A stretch of 55,439 nt of DNA from an uncultured Collinsella sp. (GCA_900551815.1 URXE01000004.1:1-55439); one strand, 5' to 3'. Shown: positions 45,548-53,972, counted from the first letter of the stretch. A program made the numbers and translations. The notes: a model not told the origin generated them from the sequence alone.

Positions 45548-46837
45548 CTAGCAGATGCAGCCGTCGGCAAGCGTCTGCTTACCGCCGACGAACACATCGG
45601 TGGCACGACCGGTGAGCGTACGGCCGGCAAAACCGGAGTTCTCGGCGCGCGACTCGTAGCCGTCCTCGCCGACCGTCCAGGTGGCGGACGCGTCGAAGAC
45701 GGTCAGGTCGGCAACAGAGCCCGCCTTGACCTGAACCTGGTCGAGGCCCAGGATCTCACGCGGCTTGATGGCCATGAGCTCGACCATGCGGCCCATGCTC
45801 ATCTTGCCCGTGTTGACCAGCTCGGTGAGCACAAGCGAAAGCGAGGTCTCGAGGCCAATCATGCCGAAGGGCGCAAGCTCGAACTCGCGAGCCTTCTCCC
45901 ACGGGGTGTGGGGAGCGTGGTCGGTGACGATAGCGTCGACGGTGCCGTCGATGACGCCCTGACGGATAGCCTCGGCGTCTTCATCGGTACGCAGCGGCGG
46001 GTTGACCTTGAGCGAGGTGTTGTAGGTCTCGTCCAGGTCGTTCTCGGTCAGGAACATGTGGTGCGGGGTGGCCTCGCAGGTGACCTGCACGCCAGCTGCC
46101 TTACCGGCACGCACGAGCTCCAGGCCATGGGCGGTGGAGATGTGCTGGATGTGCAGCTTGGCACCGGTCAGCTTGGCGATCTCGATGTCGCGAGCGATCT
46201 GCAGCTCCTCGCCTGCCGCCGGCCAGCCCTCGAGGGCCAGACGAGTAGAGACCTTGCCCTCGTTGATCTGGCCGTGACCGACCAGGTCCTCGTCCTGGCA
46301 ATGGCTCATAAAGACCTTGCCGAACATCTTGCCGTAGTCCATGCAGCGACGAAGCATGCCTGCACCCTGCACGCCGCGACCGTCGTCGGTGAAGGCGACG
46401 GCGCCGTGGGCGACCATATCGCCCATCTCGGACATGGCCTCACCCTTAAGACCGCGGGTCATGGCGCCAGAAGGATAGACGCGGCAGTGGCCGACCTCGG
46501 CAGCGCGGGACTTAACGAACTCAACGACGGTACCGTTATCGGTAACGGGGTCGGTGTTGGGCATGGCGCACACGCCGGTGAAGCCGCCCTTGGCAGCTGC
46601 GCGGGTGCCGCTCTCGATGTCCTCTTTGACCTCGTAGCCGGGCTCGCGCAGGTGGACGTGCATGTCCACCAGGCCAGGGACGAGGTACTTACCGGAAAGG
46701 TCGCGGACCTCGGCTCCCTCGGCGGCGAGGTTCTCGCCGACCTCGGCGATCTTGTCGCCGTCGATCAGGACGTCAACGACACCGTCAAGCTCGACAGACG
46801 GGTCGACGACGTGGGCATTCTTAAGAAGCAAGGCCAT
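45548..46837 (-). CDS. pyrC: Dihydroorotase (type I)
   Basis: Cyclises carbamoyl aspartate. The ATG at 46837 has GGAGG eight bases before and gives 429 residues, so its start lies 17 bases inside pyrB. Metal ligands are in DMHVHLREPGYE, IQHIS and VTDHAPHT. CAMPNTDP is another class I signature. A carboxylated lysine is expected but here the equivalent segment is AFTDDG, as in the Asp-bridged type I enzymes. Confidence 0.96.
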   Translation of the reverse strand: MALLLKNAHVVDPSVELDGVVDVLIDGDKIAEVGENLAAEGAEVRDLSGKYLVPGLVDMHVHLREPGYEVKEDIESGTRAAAKGGFTGVCAMPNTDPVTDNGTVVEFVKSRAAEVGHCRVYPSGAMTRGLKGEAMSEMGDMVAHGAVAFTDDGRGVQGAGMLRRCMDYGKMFGKVFMSHCQDEDLVGHGQINEGKVSTRLALEGWPAAGEELQIARDIEIAKLTGAKLHIQHISTAHGLELVRAGKAAGVQVTCEATPHHMFLTENDLDETYNTSLKVNPPLRTDEDAEAIRQGVIDGTVDAIVTDHAPHTPWEKAREFELAPFGMIGLETSLSLVLTELVNTGKMSMGRMVELMAIKPREILGLDQVQVKAGSVADLTVFDASATWTVGEDGYESRAENSGFAGRTLTGRATDVFVGGKQTLADGCIC

Positions 46838-47765
46838 TATCGGCACCTCCAAGCAGCAGATACAGGATAGCCATACGCACGCAGATACCGGCGTAGACCT
46901 GCTCCAGGATGACGGAGCGTTGCGGGTGGTCGGCCATATAAGAGTCGAACTCGACGCCGCGGTTGATGGGGCCCGGGTGGCAAATGATCGCGTCGGGCTT
47001 CATGAGCTTCTCACGGTCCTTGGTCAGGCCGAAGAGCTTGTGGTACTCGCGAATGGTCGGGAACGGGGCACCCTCGAGACGCTCCTGCTGTACACGCAGC
47101 ATGTAGACGACGTCCAGCTCGGGCAGGACGGAATCGAGGTCGCTCGTCACGTGGTCGCAGCCCAGGACCTCGGGCGCCGGCGGCAGCAGCGTGCCGGGGG
47201 CAACGGCGTAGGTCTCGCAGCCCATGATCTTCAACGCGGGGATCAGCGAGCCGCAAACGCGGGAGTGGGAGATGTCGCCGACGACGGCGACCTTCAGACC
47301 GTGGAAGTCACCCTTGTGCTCCCAGATGGTATACAGGTCGAGCAGAGCCTGCGTGGGGTGGTTGTGCTTACCGTCACCGGCGCAAATGACGCTCGCGGGC
47401 GAGTTCTGCGTAACGATGTAGGGAGCACCGGCATGCTTGTCGCGCACGACGATGCAGTCGATCTTGTAGGCGTTGAGGGTCTCGACGGTATCGACGAGGC
47501 TCTCGCCCTTGACCGTGGAGGTCGAGGAGCCGCCGAAGTTGAGGCTGTCGGCCGAAAGGCGCTTCTCGGCGAGCTCGAAGGAGCTGCGGGTACGCGTCGA
47601 GGGCTCGTTGAACATGTTGACGATGGTCTTGCCCTTGAGCGTGGGGACCTTCTTGATGGCACGCTCGTTGACCTCGGAGAACGCCTTGGCGGTCTCGAGG
47701 ATGAGCTTGATGTCCTCTTCGGAGTACTCGGTAATGTCAATCAGGTGCTTATGGTTGAACGCCAC
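46821..47765 (-). CDS. pyrB: Aspartate carbamoyltransferase catalytic subunit
   Basis: First committed step of pyrimidine synthesis. The preferred GTG at 47765 has GGAGGTGA eight bases upstream and gives 314 residues; a GTG at 47777 would overlap that site. The carbamoyl phosphate motif is STRTRSSFE; HNHPTQALLDLYT and HPGPINRG follow. No pyrI is present, so the enzyme should be unregulated allosterically, as in Bacillus. It lies between pyrR and pyrC. Confidence 0.96.
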   Translation of the reverse strand: MAFNHKHLIDITEYSEEDIKLILETAKAFSEVNERAIKKVPTLKGKTIVNMFNEPSTRTRSSFELAEKRLSADSLNFGGSSTSTVKGESLVDTVETLNAYKIDCIVVRDKHAGAPYIVTQNSPASVICAGDGKHNHPTQALLDLYTIWEHKGDFHGLKVAVVGDISHSRVCGSLIPALKIMGCETYAVAPGTLLPPAPEVLGCDHVTSDLDSVLPELDVVYMLRVQQERLEGAPFPTIREYHKLFGLTKDREKLMKPDAIICHPGPINRGVEFDSYMADHPQRSVILEQVYAGICVRMAILYLLLGGADNGLAS

Positions 47766-47769
47766 GGTA

Positions 47770-48354
47770 CTACTCACCTCCCAGCGGCGCGGAGCCCACG
47801 TGGGAACCCGGCGCGACGTCGTTGATCTCGACGGCGGTACGGCCGTCGACTTCCTTCAAATATAGGTGCACGTTCTCCTCGTGCGACGAGGGAACGTTCT
47901 TGCCGACAAAGTCCGGCGAGATAGGGAGCTCGCGATGACCGCGGTCAACGAGAACTGCCAGCTCGATACGGTTCGGACGGCCCAGGTCCATAACGGCGTC
48001 CAGAGCGGCGCGGATGGTGCGACCCGTGTACAGGATGTCGTCCACCAGCACGACGCGCTTGCCGTCGACGCTGAAGGGAATGTTGGTAGCGTGGATCGCG
48101 GGAGCGAAATTGGTCGCATAGTCATCGCGATAGAAGCTGATGTCCAGGCTGCCGAGCGGAACTTCGACACCCTCGATCTCCTTGATCGCCTCGGCGAGCT
48201 TCTTTGCCAGAAGGTCGCCGCGCGTGACGATGCCGACCAGAGCGAGGTCTTCACAGCCCTCGTTGCGCTCGAGAATCTCGTGCGCGATGCGGGTCATCGC
48301 TCGGTTGACGGCGGTCTCGTCCATGATGACCGCCTTGGGGGAAGTCGTGCCCAT
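47770..48354 (-). CDS. pyrR: PyrR, pyrimidine operon regulator / uracil phosphoribosyltransferase
   Basis: UMP-responsive RNA-binding protein that controls its operon; many members retain UPRTase activity. It has 194 residues with the PRPP motif VVLVDDILYTGRT (about 98-110) and the family segment GIVTRGDLLA. AAGGAG precedes the ATG. It is first in pyrR-B-C-K-D-F, behind a structured leader. carA, carB and pyrE are not in this window. Confidence 0.97.
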   Translation of the reverse strand: MGTTSPKAVIMDETAVNRAMTRIAHEILERNEGCEDLALVGIVTRGDLLAKKLAEAIKEIEGVEVPLGSLDISFYRDDYATNFAPAIHATNIPFSVDGKRVVLVDDILYTGRTIRAALDAVMDLGRPNRIELAVLVDRGHRELPISPDFVGKNVPSSHEENVHLYLKEVDGRTAVEINDVAPGSHVGSAPLGGE

Positions 48355-48375
48355 CGATCTCCTTCCTCACATGTC

Positions 48376-48442
48376 TTGACTGCTGACACAGTCAAAAAAA
48401 TAGATGCCCGACCGCTCAAAGCGGACCAGACACCCACAGGAA
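48376..48442 (-). promoter_or_regulatory. pyr operon leader: PyrR binding-loop candidate and attenuator terminator
   Basis: On the minus strand, a UUCCUGUGGGUGU segment (48430-48442) keeps the UCCNGNG core of the PyrR binding loop. It overlaps the 5' arm of an imperfect GC-rich hairpin (48405-48432) followed by seven T residues (48394-48400), an intrinsic terminator 45 bases before pyrR. A second 7-bp hairpin (48376-48395) follows. This is the layout of PyrR-mediated attenuation. The rest of the roughly 450-base gap to rpmB (48443-48720) shows no gene. Confidence 0.7.
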
Positions 48443-48745
48443 GTACTGCTCATTGACAGCTATGTAATTCCATGCGGGTATCTCGTACCCCTTTAATGGT
48501 CAAGGCATAGTGTAGCCAACCTCGGGCTCAAATGCGAGCATAAATACTAGTCAATCCGTAAACGGAGCCAATCGCTCCATAAACCTATATATATTTGTGG
48601 GACGCGCTTGAAAACCTTGTTGCGAGCTGGCATAATCCCCCCTGCTGCACGCAAATCGGATCTACGTCCAGGGCCGTAGCGTGGGCACTATCGCCAAAAG
48701 AGAAATATCTCTGTGTAGATTGCGCACAGAGACATGCTTCTGTGC

Positions 48746-48751
48746 TATAGT
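48746..48751 (+). promoter_or_regulatory. Candidate -10 element of rpmB
   Basis: TGTGCTATAGT holds a TATAGT -10-like hexamer 55 bases before the rpmB start. No well-spaced -35 is visible; an ACAGA/TCTGT stem spans the spacer. Confidence 0.4.
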
Positions 48752-48805
48752 TCAGGCTTGTTTGTTAACGCGACATGTTCGTTTGTCGCCCAAGGAGGGT
48801 CAGTT

Positions 48806-48994
48806 ATGTCCAAAGTTTGCGAAGTTTGCGGTAAGCACCCCGTTGCCGGTCGCTCCATCAGCCACTCTCACCGCGTCACCAACCGTAAGTTCCGCCCCAA
48901 CATCCAGCGCGTCTACGTCGTCGTCGATGGTCACCGTCGCAAGATGAACGTTTGCTCCACCTGCCTCAAGTCCGGCAAGGTTGCGCGCTCCTAA
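48806..48994 (+). CDS. rpmB: 50S ribosomal protein L28
   Basis: Large-subunit protein. The ATG at 48806 follows AAGGAGGG and gives 62 residues; a longer frame from 48734 is rejected. It is a zinc-binding (C+) form: CEVCGKHP near residue 4 and CSTCLKSG near 51. The family segment SHSHRVTNRKFRPNIQ is present. Monocistronic: terminator downstream, divergent pyr leader upstream. Confidence 0.97.
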   Translation: MSKVCEVCGKHPVAGRSISHSHRVTNRKFRPNIQRVYVVVDGHRRKMNVCSTCLKSGKVARS

Positions 48995-49062
48995 ATAAGG
49001 TCTTACCAACAAGTACCTCGGACTCTCCGGGTCAAAGACCTCGCGTTCACATAGAACTTACC

Positions 49063-49095
49063 AAAGGCGTCCTCCCATGTAGAGGGCGCCTTTTT
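49063..49095 (+). terminator. Rho-independent terminator of rpmB
   Basis: Stem AAAGGCGtCCTC/GAGGgCGCCTTT with a 7-base loop and a TTTTT run. The inverted repeat of the mobile element begins 4 bases later. Confidence 0.9.
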
Positions 49096-49098
49096 GCA

Positions 49099-49147
49099 CT
49101 CATTGGGGACAGACTTACATGAGTGCTTTCACGCATTAGGGACAGAC
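49099..49147 (+). repeat. Left 49-bp inverted repeat
   Basis: Contains two direct GGGACAGAC copies (49106-49114 and 49139-49147) flanking an imperfect ATGAGTG...CACGCAT fold-back (49119-49135). Nearly identical to the reverse complement of the right repeat. Confidence 0.9.
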
Positions 49148-49180
49148 GTGACGCATGCCGGCAGCGATTCGGCCCCTGCC

Positions 49181-49957
49181 TCACGCAGCCTCCTTCCAGC
49201 CTGCAGTGGCCTTGGTCACGCTTGTAGCGCCGATACCGGTGATACGGGCAATTTGCTTGACCGTGAGATGCGCCCGCCTTAGCCTCAGCAGACAGGCATC
49301 ACGCTCGGGTCGCGGCAGGGCCTTGAGCAGCGCAGGATCTATGCTCGGCAGGACTTCGTGCGCGACGGCAAGGGCGTCCTCATCGGAGATCCGCCGGCGT
49401 GGAAGAACCTCCACTGACCAGATGTGCCCGGCAACTTCCTCGAGATGCTCACAATAGCAACGGGAGCCTCCGACAATATCGAGCATGGGGGCCGCATCAC
49501 AGATGTCAAAGGGATCGTAGCCCAGCTGGTATGCCTTATAGCTTGACCAACGGTACGCCTCGAGCGAGTCGAGCGCGCCTTTCACGGGATTGAGATGAAT
49601 ATAGTCGAGCAGCTGCACCGCCTGCGTGTCCGACTCAACCGCGACCCGCGAATAGCGATTATCAAACAGATGCCCCGTTCTTCCCGTTTTACCATTGAAA
49701 TACTTAGCATATGCCGTCAATGCACACTGCATTGCCTTTGAAAGGTTGTCATATGGGTCATCAACCATCAAATGGAAGTGGTTATTCATAAGGCACCAAG
49801 CCAACACCGCCACTTCATGGCGTGCAAACCTGTCCGCGATGTCCGATAAGAAACGATAGCGGTCGGAGTCATCTTCAAAAATAATCTGCTTGGAGTTGCC
49901 ACGGTCAAAAACGTGGTAGTAGCCGGTGAGCGAAACGGCGCGGGCGCATCGAGGCAT
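49181..49957 (-). CDS. REP-associated tyrosine transposase (Y1_Tnp, HUH family)
   Basis: Single-strand DNA transposase of the IS200/REP-associated branch. The ATG at 49957 follows AAAGGAG and gives 258 residues. The HUH metal motif is MNNHFHLMV (about residues 56-64). The catalytic tyrosine lies in the LTAYAKYFN helix (about 80-90), and GHLFDNRY follows, all typical of RAYTs. A C-terminal helix-turn-helix-like segment (LTVKQIARITGIGATSVTKA) probably aids site recognition. All catalytic residues seem intact, so it may be active. Confidence 0.92.
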   Translation of the reverse strand: MPRCARAVSLTGYYHVFDRGNSKQIIFEDDSDRYRFLSDIADRFARHEVAVLAWCLMNNHFHLMVDDPYDNLSKAMQCALTAYAKYFNGKTGRTGHLFDNRYSRVAVESDTQAVQLLDYIHLNPVKGALDSLEAYRWSSYKAYQLGYDPFDICDAAPMLDIVGGSRCYCEHLEEVAGHIWSVEVLPRRRISDEDALAVAHEVLPSIDPALLKALPRPERDACLLRLRRAHLTVKQIARITGIGATSVTKATAGWKEAA

Positions 49958-50087
49958 ATTCTCTCCTTTCAAAACTGAACAGGCAACACCTAAAAGGAGA
50001 GAAGGAACGCGAAATGCTGAGCCTGTAACCTATTTATATCCAATGAGCGGCAAAAACAGGTCCAGAACGACAAAATGGCAAAACGAT

Positions 50088-50136
50088 GTCTGTCCCAAAT
50101 GAGTGAAAGCACTCATGTAAGTCTGTCCCCAATGAG
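50088..50136 (-). repeat. Right 49-bp inverted repeat
   Basis: Holds GTCTGTCCC at each end and a perfect ATGAGTG-AAAG-CACTCAT hairpin (50099-50116) between them. The hairpin resembles the structured sites recognised by HUH transposases. Confidence 0.9.
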
Positions 50137-50151
50137 CGGGGCGATGCAGCA

Positions 50152-50181
50152 TTAGTTGAAACGGTTCATTTAGTTGAAGCG
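50152..50181 (+). promoter_or_regulatory. Tandem TTAGTTGAARCG repeat upstream of adhE
   Basis: TTAGTTGAAACG at 50152 and TTAGTTGAAGCG at 50170, 18 bases apart, about 100-130 bases before the adhE start. A TGCTATCAT -10-like element lies downstream at about 50230. Possibly a tandem operator; the binding factor is unknown. Confidence 0.4.
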
Positions 50182-50278
50182 TTTTAGTGTGCCTTTTACG
50201 GGAATCTTACCGTTCGCCGAATAATTTCTTGCTATCATGCAAGGCGTAGGGTAAATCTCCGATCGCAAGGAGACACAA

Positions 50279-52927
50279 ATGGTGAAAAAGTCACCGGAAA
50301 ACACTACTCCCGCAATTGTGGACAACGTAGAGGCGCTTGAGGCTAAGCTCGCTCAGATGCGAGAGGCCCAGGCGCTTTTTGCTACGTACACGCAGGAGCA
50401 GGTCGACAAGATCTTCTATGAGGCCGCCATGGCCGCCAACAAGGCTCGTATCCCGTTGGCGAAGATGGCCATCGAGGAGACCGGCCGCGGCGTTCTTGAG
50501 GACAAGGTCATCAAGAACCACTACGCCGCAGAGTACATCTACAACGCTTACAAGAACACCAAGACCTGTGGTGTCCTGGAGCGCGACGAGGCTTACGGCA
50601 TCACCAAGATCGCCGAGCCCATCGGCATCGTGGGCGCCGTCATCCCGACGACCAACCCCACCTCCACCGCGATCTTCAAGACGCTGATCTGCCTGAAGAC
50701 CCGCAACGCCATCATCATCTCCCCGCACCCGGCTGCCGCCAAGTGCACCATCGCCGCCGCCAAGCTCGTGCTTGACGCCGCCGTCAAGGCCGGCGCCCCC
50801 GAGGGCATCATCGGCTGGGTCGATGTCCCCTCCATCGAGTTGACCAACATGGTCATGCGCGACGTCGACATCATCCTCGCCACCGGTGGCCCGGGCATGG
50901 TCAAGGCCGCCTATTCCTCGGGCAAGCCCGCCCTGGGCGTTGGCGCCGGTAACACCCCGGTCGTCATCGACGACACCGCCGACGTGCTGCTCGCCGTCAA
51001 CTCCATCATCCACTCCAAGACCTTCGACAACGGCATGATCTGCGCTTCCGAGCAGTCCGTGACCGTCATCGACACCATCTATGACCAGGTTAAGGCCGAG
51101 TTCCAGAAGCGCGGCTGCTACTTCGTCAAGCAGGGTGCCGAGATGGAGGCCCTGCGTGCAGCCATGTTCAAGAACGGCGCTCTCGACCACCGCATCCCCG
51201 GCATGGCTGCCGCCAAGATCGCCGAGCTCGCCGGCATCGAGGTTCCCGCCAAGACCAAGATCCTGATCGCCGAGGTCACCTCCACCGACCCCGCCAAGGA
51301 GGAGTTCTCCCACGAGAAGCTCTCCCCGGTCCTGGCCATGTACCACGCCAAGGACTTCCAGGAGGCCGTCGACAAGGCCGAGCACCTGGTGCTCGCCGGT
51401 GGCCCGGGCCACACCGCCTCCCTGTACGTGCACCCCGCCCAGGCCGAGAAGATCAGCCTGTTCGAGCACGTCATGAAGGCCTGCCGTATCGTCATCAACA
51501 CCCCGTCCTCGCACGGCGGCATCGGTGACCTGTACAACTTTGGCATGAAGCCGTCTCTGACCCTGGGCTGCGGCTCCTGGGGCGGCAACTCCGTCTCCGA
51601 GAACGTTGGGGTGAAGCACTTGATCAACGTTAAGACTGTGGCCGAGCGCCGTGAGAACATGCTGTGGTTCCGCGCTCCCGAGAAGGTCTACTTCAAGAAG
51701 GGTTCCACGCCCGTCGCCCTCGACGAGCTGGGCAACGTCATGGGCAAGAAGCGCGCCTTCATCGTCACCGACCAGTTCCTCTTCAAGAATGGCAACACCC
51801 GCGCCATCGAGGCCAAGCTCGACGAGATGGGTATCGCCCACGACTGCTTCTACGACGTCGAGCCCGATCCGTCGCTGCAGTGCGCACGTCGCGGCGCCAA
51901 GCAGATGGCTCTCTTTGAGCCGGACGTCATCATCGCCGTCGGCGGTGGCTCCGCCATGGACGCCGGCAAGATCATGTGGATGATGTACGAGCACCCCGAG
52001 TGCAAGTTTGAGGACATGGCCATGGACTTCATGGACATCCGCAAGCGTATCTTCACCTTCCCCGAGATGGGCAAGAAGGCCTACTTCGTCGCCGTCCCGA
52101 CCTCCTCGGGTACCGGCTCCGAGTGCACGCCGTTCGCCATCATCACCGACAAGGAGACCGGCATCAAGTGGCCGCTCGCCGACTACGCGCTGCTCCCCAA
52201 CATGGCTATCGTCGACGCCGACAACTGCATGACCGCCCCGCGCGGCCTGACCGCTGCCTCCGGCATCGACGTCATGACCCACGCCATCGAGTCCTACGTC
52301 TCCATCATGGCTTCCGACTACACCAAGGGCCTCTCCGAGCGCGCTGCTAAGCTCGTCTTTGAGAACCTGCCCTCCAGCTTCACGAACGGCGCCAAGGACC
52401 CGCATGCCCGTGAGGAGATGCACAACGCCTCCTGCATGGCCGGTATGGCCTTCGCCAACGCCTTCCTGGGCCTCAACCACTCCATGGCCCACAAGCTCGG
52501 CGCTTTCCATCACCTGCCCCACGGCCTCGCAAACGCCGTCATCCTGACCCGCGTTATGCGCTACAACGCCGCCGAGGCTCCCGTCAAGATGGGTACCTTC
52601 TCCCAGTATCCTTACCCCAACGCGCTGCACAACTACGCCGAGATGGCCAAGTACTGCGGCATCGAGGGCAAAGACGACAAGGAAGTCTTCGAGAACTTCA
52701 TCACGAAGCTCGAGGAGCTCAAGGACTTCATCGGTGTCAAGAAGACCATCGCCGACTACGGTGTTGACGAGCAGTACTTCCTCGACACCCTCGACGAGAT
52801 GACCGAGCAGGCATTCAACGACCAGTGCACCGGCGCTAACCCGCGCTACCCGCTCATGAGCGAGATCAAGGAGCTCTACCTGGACGCCTACTACGGCCGC
52901 GAGCCTCAGGATTACGCCGTCTGCTAG
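50279..52927 (+). CDS. adhE: Bifunctional acetaldehyde-CoA/alcohol dehydrogenase
   Basis: Reduces acetyl-CoA to acetaldehyde and then ethanol, recycling NADH in fermentation; members assemble into spirosomes. It has 882 residues. The N-terminal aldehyde dehydrogenase half has the catalytic Cys255 in NGMICASEQS and the cofactor segment PTTNPTSTAIFK. The C-terminal iron-dependent alcohol dehydrogenase half has GGGSAMDAGK, TSSGTGSE and metal-binding histidines in HSMAHKLGAFHHLPHG. AAGGAG precedes the ATG. Codon use is highly biased to C-ending codons, suggesting strong expression. It follows the mobile element and is followed by a hairpin and a phosphotransferase gene. Confidence 0.98.
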   Translation: MVKKSPENTTPAIVDNVEALEAKLAQMREAQALFATYTQEQVDKIFYEAAMAANKARIPLAKMAIEETGRGVLEDKVIKNHYAAEYIYNAYKNTKTCGVLERDEAYGITKIAEPIGIVGAVIPTTNPTSTAIFKTLICLKTRNAIIISPHPAAAKCTIAAAKLVLDAAVKAGAPEGIIGWVDVPSIELTNMVMRDVDIILATGGPGMVKAAYSSGKPALGVGAGNTPVVIDDTADVLLAVNSIIHSKTFDNGMICASEQSVTVIDTIYDQVKAEFQKRGCYFVKQGAEMEALRAAMFKNGALDHRIPGMAAAKIAELAGIEVPAKTKILIAEVTSTDPAKEEFSHEKLSPVLAMYHAKDFQEAVDKAEHLVLAGGPGHTASLYVHPAQAEKISLFEHVMKACRIVINTPSSHGGIGDLYNFGMKPSLTLGCGSWGGNSVSENVGVKHLINVKTVAERRENMLWFRAPEKVYFKKGSTPVALDELGNVMGKKRAFIVTDQFLFKNGNTRAIEAKLDEMGIAHDCFYDVEPDPSLQCARRGAKQMALFEPDVIIAVGGGSAMDAGKIMWMMYEHPECKFEDMAMDFMDIRKRIFTFPEMGKKAYFVAVPTSSGTGSECTPFAIITDKETGIKWPLADYALLPNMAIVDADNCMTAPRGLTAASGIDVMTHAIESYVSIMASDYTKGLSERAAKLVFENLPSSFTNGAKDPHAREEMHNASCMAGMAFANAFLGLNHSMAHKLGAFHHLPHGLANAVILTRVMRYNAAEAPVKMGTFSQYPYPNALHNYAEMAKYCGIEGKDDKEVFENFITKLEELKDFIGVKKTIADYGVDEQYFLDTLDEMTEQAFNDQCTGANPRYPLMSEIKELYLDAYYGREPQDYAVC

Positions 52928-52944
52928 TTCTAGCACGGTTTTTA

Positions 52945-52983
52945 ACGGCGGGGGTGCACGGGTGTTTCACACACCCCCGCCGT
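52945..52983 (+). terminator. Strong GC hairpin after adhE
   Basis: Perfect 12-bp stem (ACGGCGGGGGTG/CACCCCCGCCGT) with a 15-base loop, 18 bases past the adhE stop. No T run follows, so it may stabilise the adhE mRNA end or only partly terminate before the next gene. Confidence 0.6.
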
Positions 52984-53015
52984 CGCTTCTATCGCATCGT
53001 TGAAAGGATGCAACC

Positions 53016-53780
53016 ATGCTGCTACCCGATTCCAAGACCGAGCTCGTCCGCCGTGGCAACAAGGTCGTTTACGACCTGGGCGACAAGATCGTCAAGGTCT
53101 TTAACGAGACCAAGCCCGTCTCCGACGTGTTCAATGAGGCTTTGAATCTTGCCCGCATCAATGAGTGCGGCATCCGCAGCCCCAAGGCTCTCGAGGTTTC
53201 TCAGCTCGAGAACGCCAACGGCTGGGCACTCGTGACCGAGAAGGTTCCGGGCATCACCCTTGCCGAGAAGATGACTGCCGAGCCCCAGCGCTTCGGTGAG
53301 TACCTCGAGATGTTCGTCGACCTCCAGATCGAGATCCACGGCTACACCTCCCCGCTGCTCAACCGTCAGCGCGATAAGTTCGCCCGCATGATCGACAGCC
53401 TTGATCAGCTCAATGCCACCACGCGCTACAACCTTCAGGAGCGTCTGGACGGCATGACCAAGGAGTTCAAGGTCTGCCACGGCGACTTCAACCCCTCCAA
53501 CGTCATCGTCGGCGACGACGGCCAGCTCTATGTGTGCGACTGGGCACACGCCACCCAGGGCTCCCCTGCTGCCGACGTTGCCACCACCTACCTGCTCTTT
53601 GCCCTCAACAGCAAGGATCAGGCCGAGGCGTACCTGGAGCTCTACTGCGACCGCGCCGACATGCCCATGCAGGTCGTGCGTCAGTGGACGAGCATCGTCG
53701 CCGCTTCCGAGCTCGCTCGTAAGCGCAACGTGAACGATGAGTTCCTTAAGAACTGGATCGACGTCGTCGATTATCAGTAA
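53016..53780 (+). CDS. Phosphotransferase of the APH/choline-kinase fold
   Basis: A 254-residue protein with the kinase-like fold of aminoglycoside phosphotransferases and small-molecule kinases. The catalytic loop is CHGDFNPSNVIV (about 150-161), the metal-binding Asp is in VCDWAHA (about 171), and a lysine for ATP is in KIVKVFN near residue 27. No signal peptide or membrane segment is seen. GAAAGGAT precedes the ATG. It lies 88 bases after adhE with a hairpin between, and has its own terminator. The natural substrate is not evident; a metabolic sugar or amine alcohol is more likely than an antibiotic, given conservative chromosomal context. Confidence 0.8.
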   Translation: MLLPDSKTELVRRGNKVVYDLGDKIVKVFNETKPVSDVFNEALNLARINECGIRSPKALEVSQLENANGWALVTEKVPGITLAEKMTAEPQRFGEYLEMFVDLQIEIHGYTSPLLNRQRDKFARMIDSLDQLNATTRYNLQERLDGMTKEFKVCHGDFNPSNVIVGDDGQLYVCDWAHATQGSPAADVATTYLLFALNSKDQAEAYLELYCDRADMPMQVVRQWTSIVAASELARKRNVNDEFLKNWIDVVDYQ

Positions 53781-53812
53781 CATCTGAGCGATTTATTTCG
53801 CATCGGAGGCAC

Positions 53813-53859
53813 AAAGGAAACCCCGCAGCTCGCTTGGGCTGTGGGGTTTTCCTTTTAGC
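53813..53859 (+). terminator. Rho-independent terminator after the phosphotransferase gene
   Basis: Long stem (AAAGGAAACCCCGCAGC with GGCTGTGGGGTTTTCCTTTT, small mismatch) ending in TTTT, about 35 bases past the stop. Confidence 0.88.
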
Positions 53860-53871
53860 GATTGAGTACGC

Positions 53872-53929
53872 CAGCAAGATAAAAGGACGGCCCCGCATCC
53901 CCCCTATCTGGAGAAATGCGGGGCCGTTC
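53872..53929 (-). terminator. Rho-independent terminator of proS
   Basis: Stem GGAACGGCCCCGCAT/ATGCGGGGCCGTCC (one bulge) with a 17-base loop, then TTTTATCTTG on the minus strand, about 45 bases past the proS stop. It faces the plus-strand terminator before it. Confidence 0.9.
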
Positions 53930-53972
53930 CGTATATCGATCCCATATATCGAACTACAAGCGAAATCGCCAA

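Larger units (their letters stand above)
49099..50136. mobile_element. RAYT-type transposase element with 49-bp inverted ends
   Basis: A 1,038-base unit bounded by 49-bp inverted repeats (49099-49147 and 50088-50136) that differ at 2 positions, enclosing one Y1-transposase gene. It lies between the rpmB terminator and the adhE promoter and breaks no gene. No target-site duplication is evident. Such single-gene units fit REP-associated tyrosine transposases, though those usually mobilise short hairpins rather than carry long inverted ends. Confidence 0.8.

Noticed and set aside
50150..50185. Rex or CcpA (cre) site at adhE
   Set aside because: The TTGAARCG units match only part of either consensus; reported instead as an unassigned repeat.
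50291..52936. 881-codon open frame antisense to all of adhE
   Set aside because: Mirror of adhE caused by its extreme C-ending codon bias; low-complexity Val/Gly/Leu/Asp product, no family pattern, no ribosome site.
53016..53780. Aminoglycoside resistance gene
   Set aside because: Kinase fold fits, but context, native codon use and absence of mobile flanks argue for a metabolic kinase.
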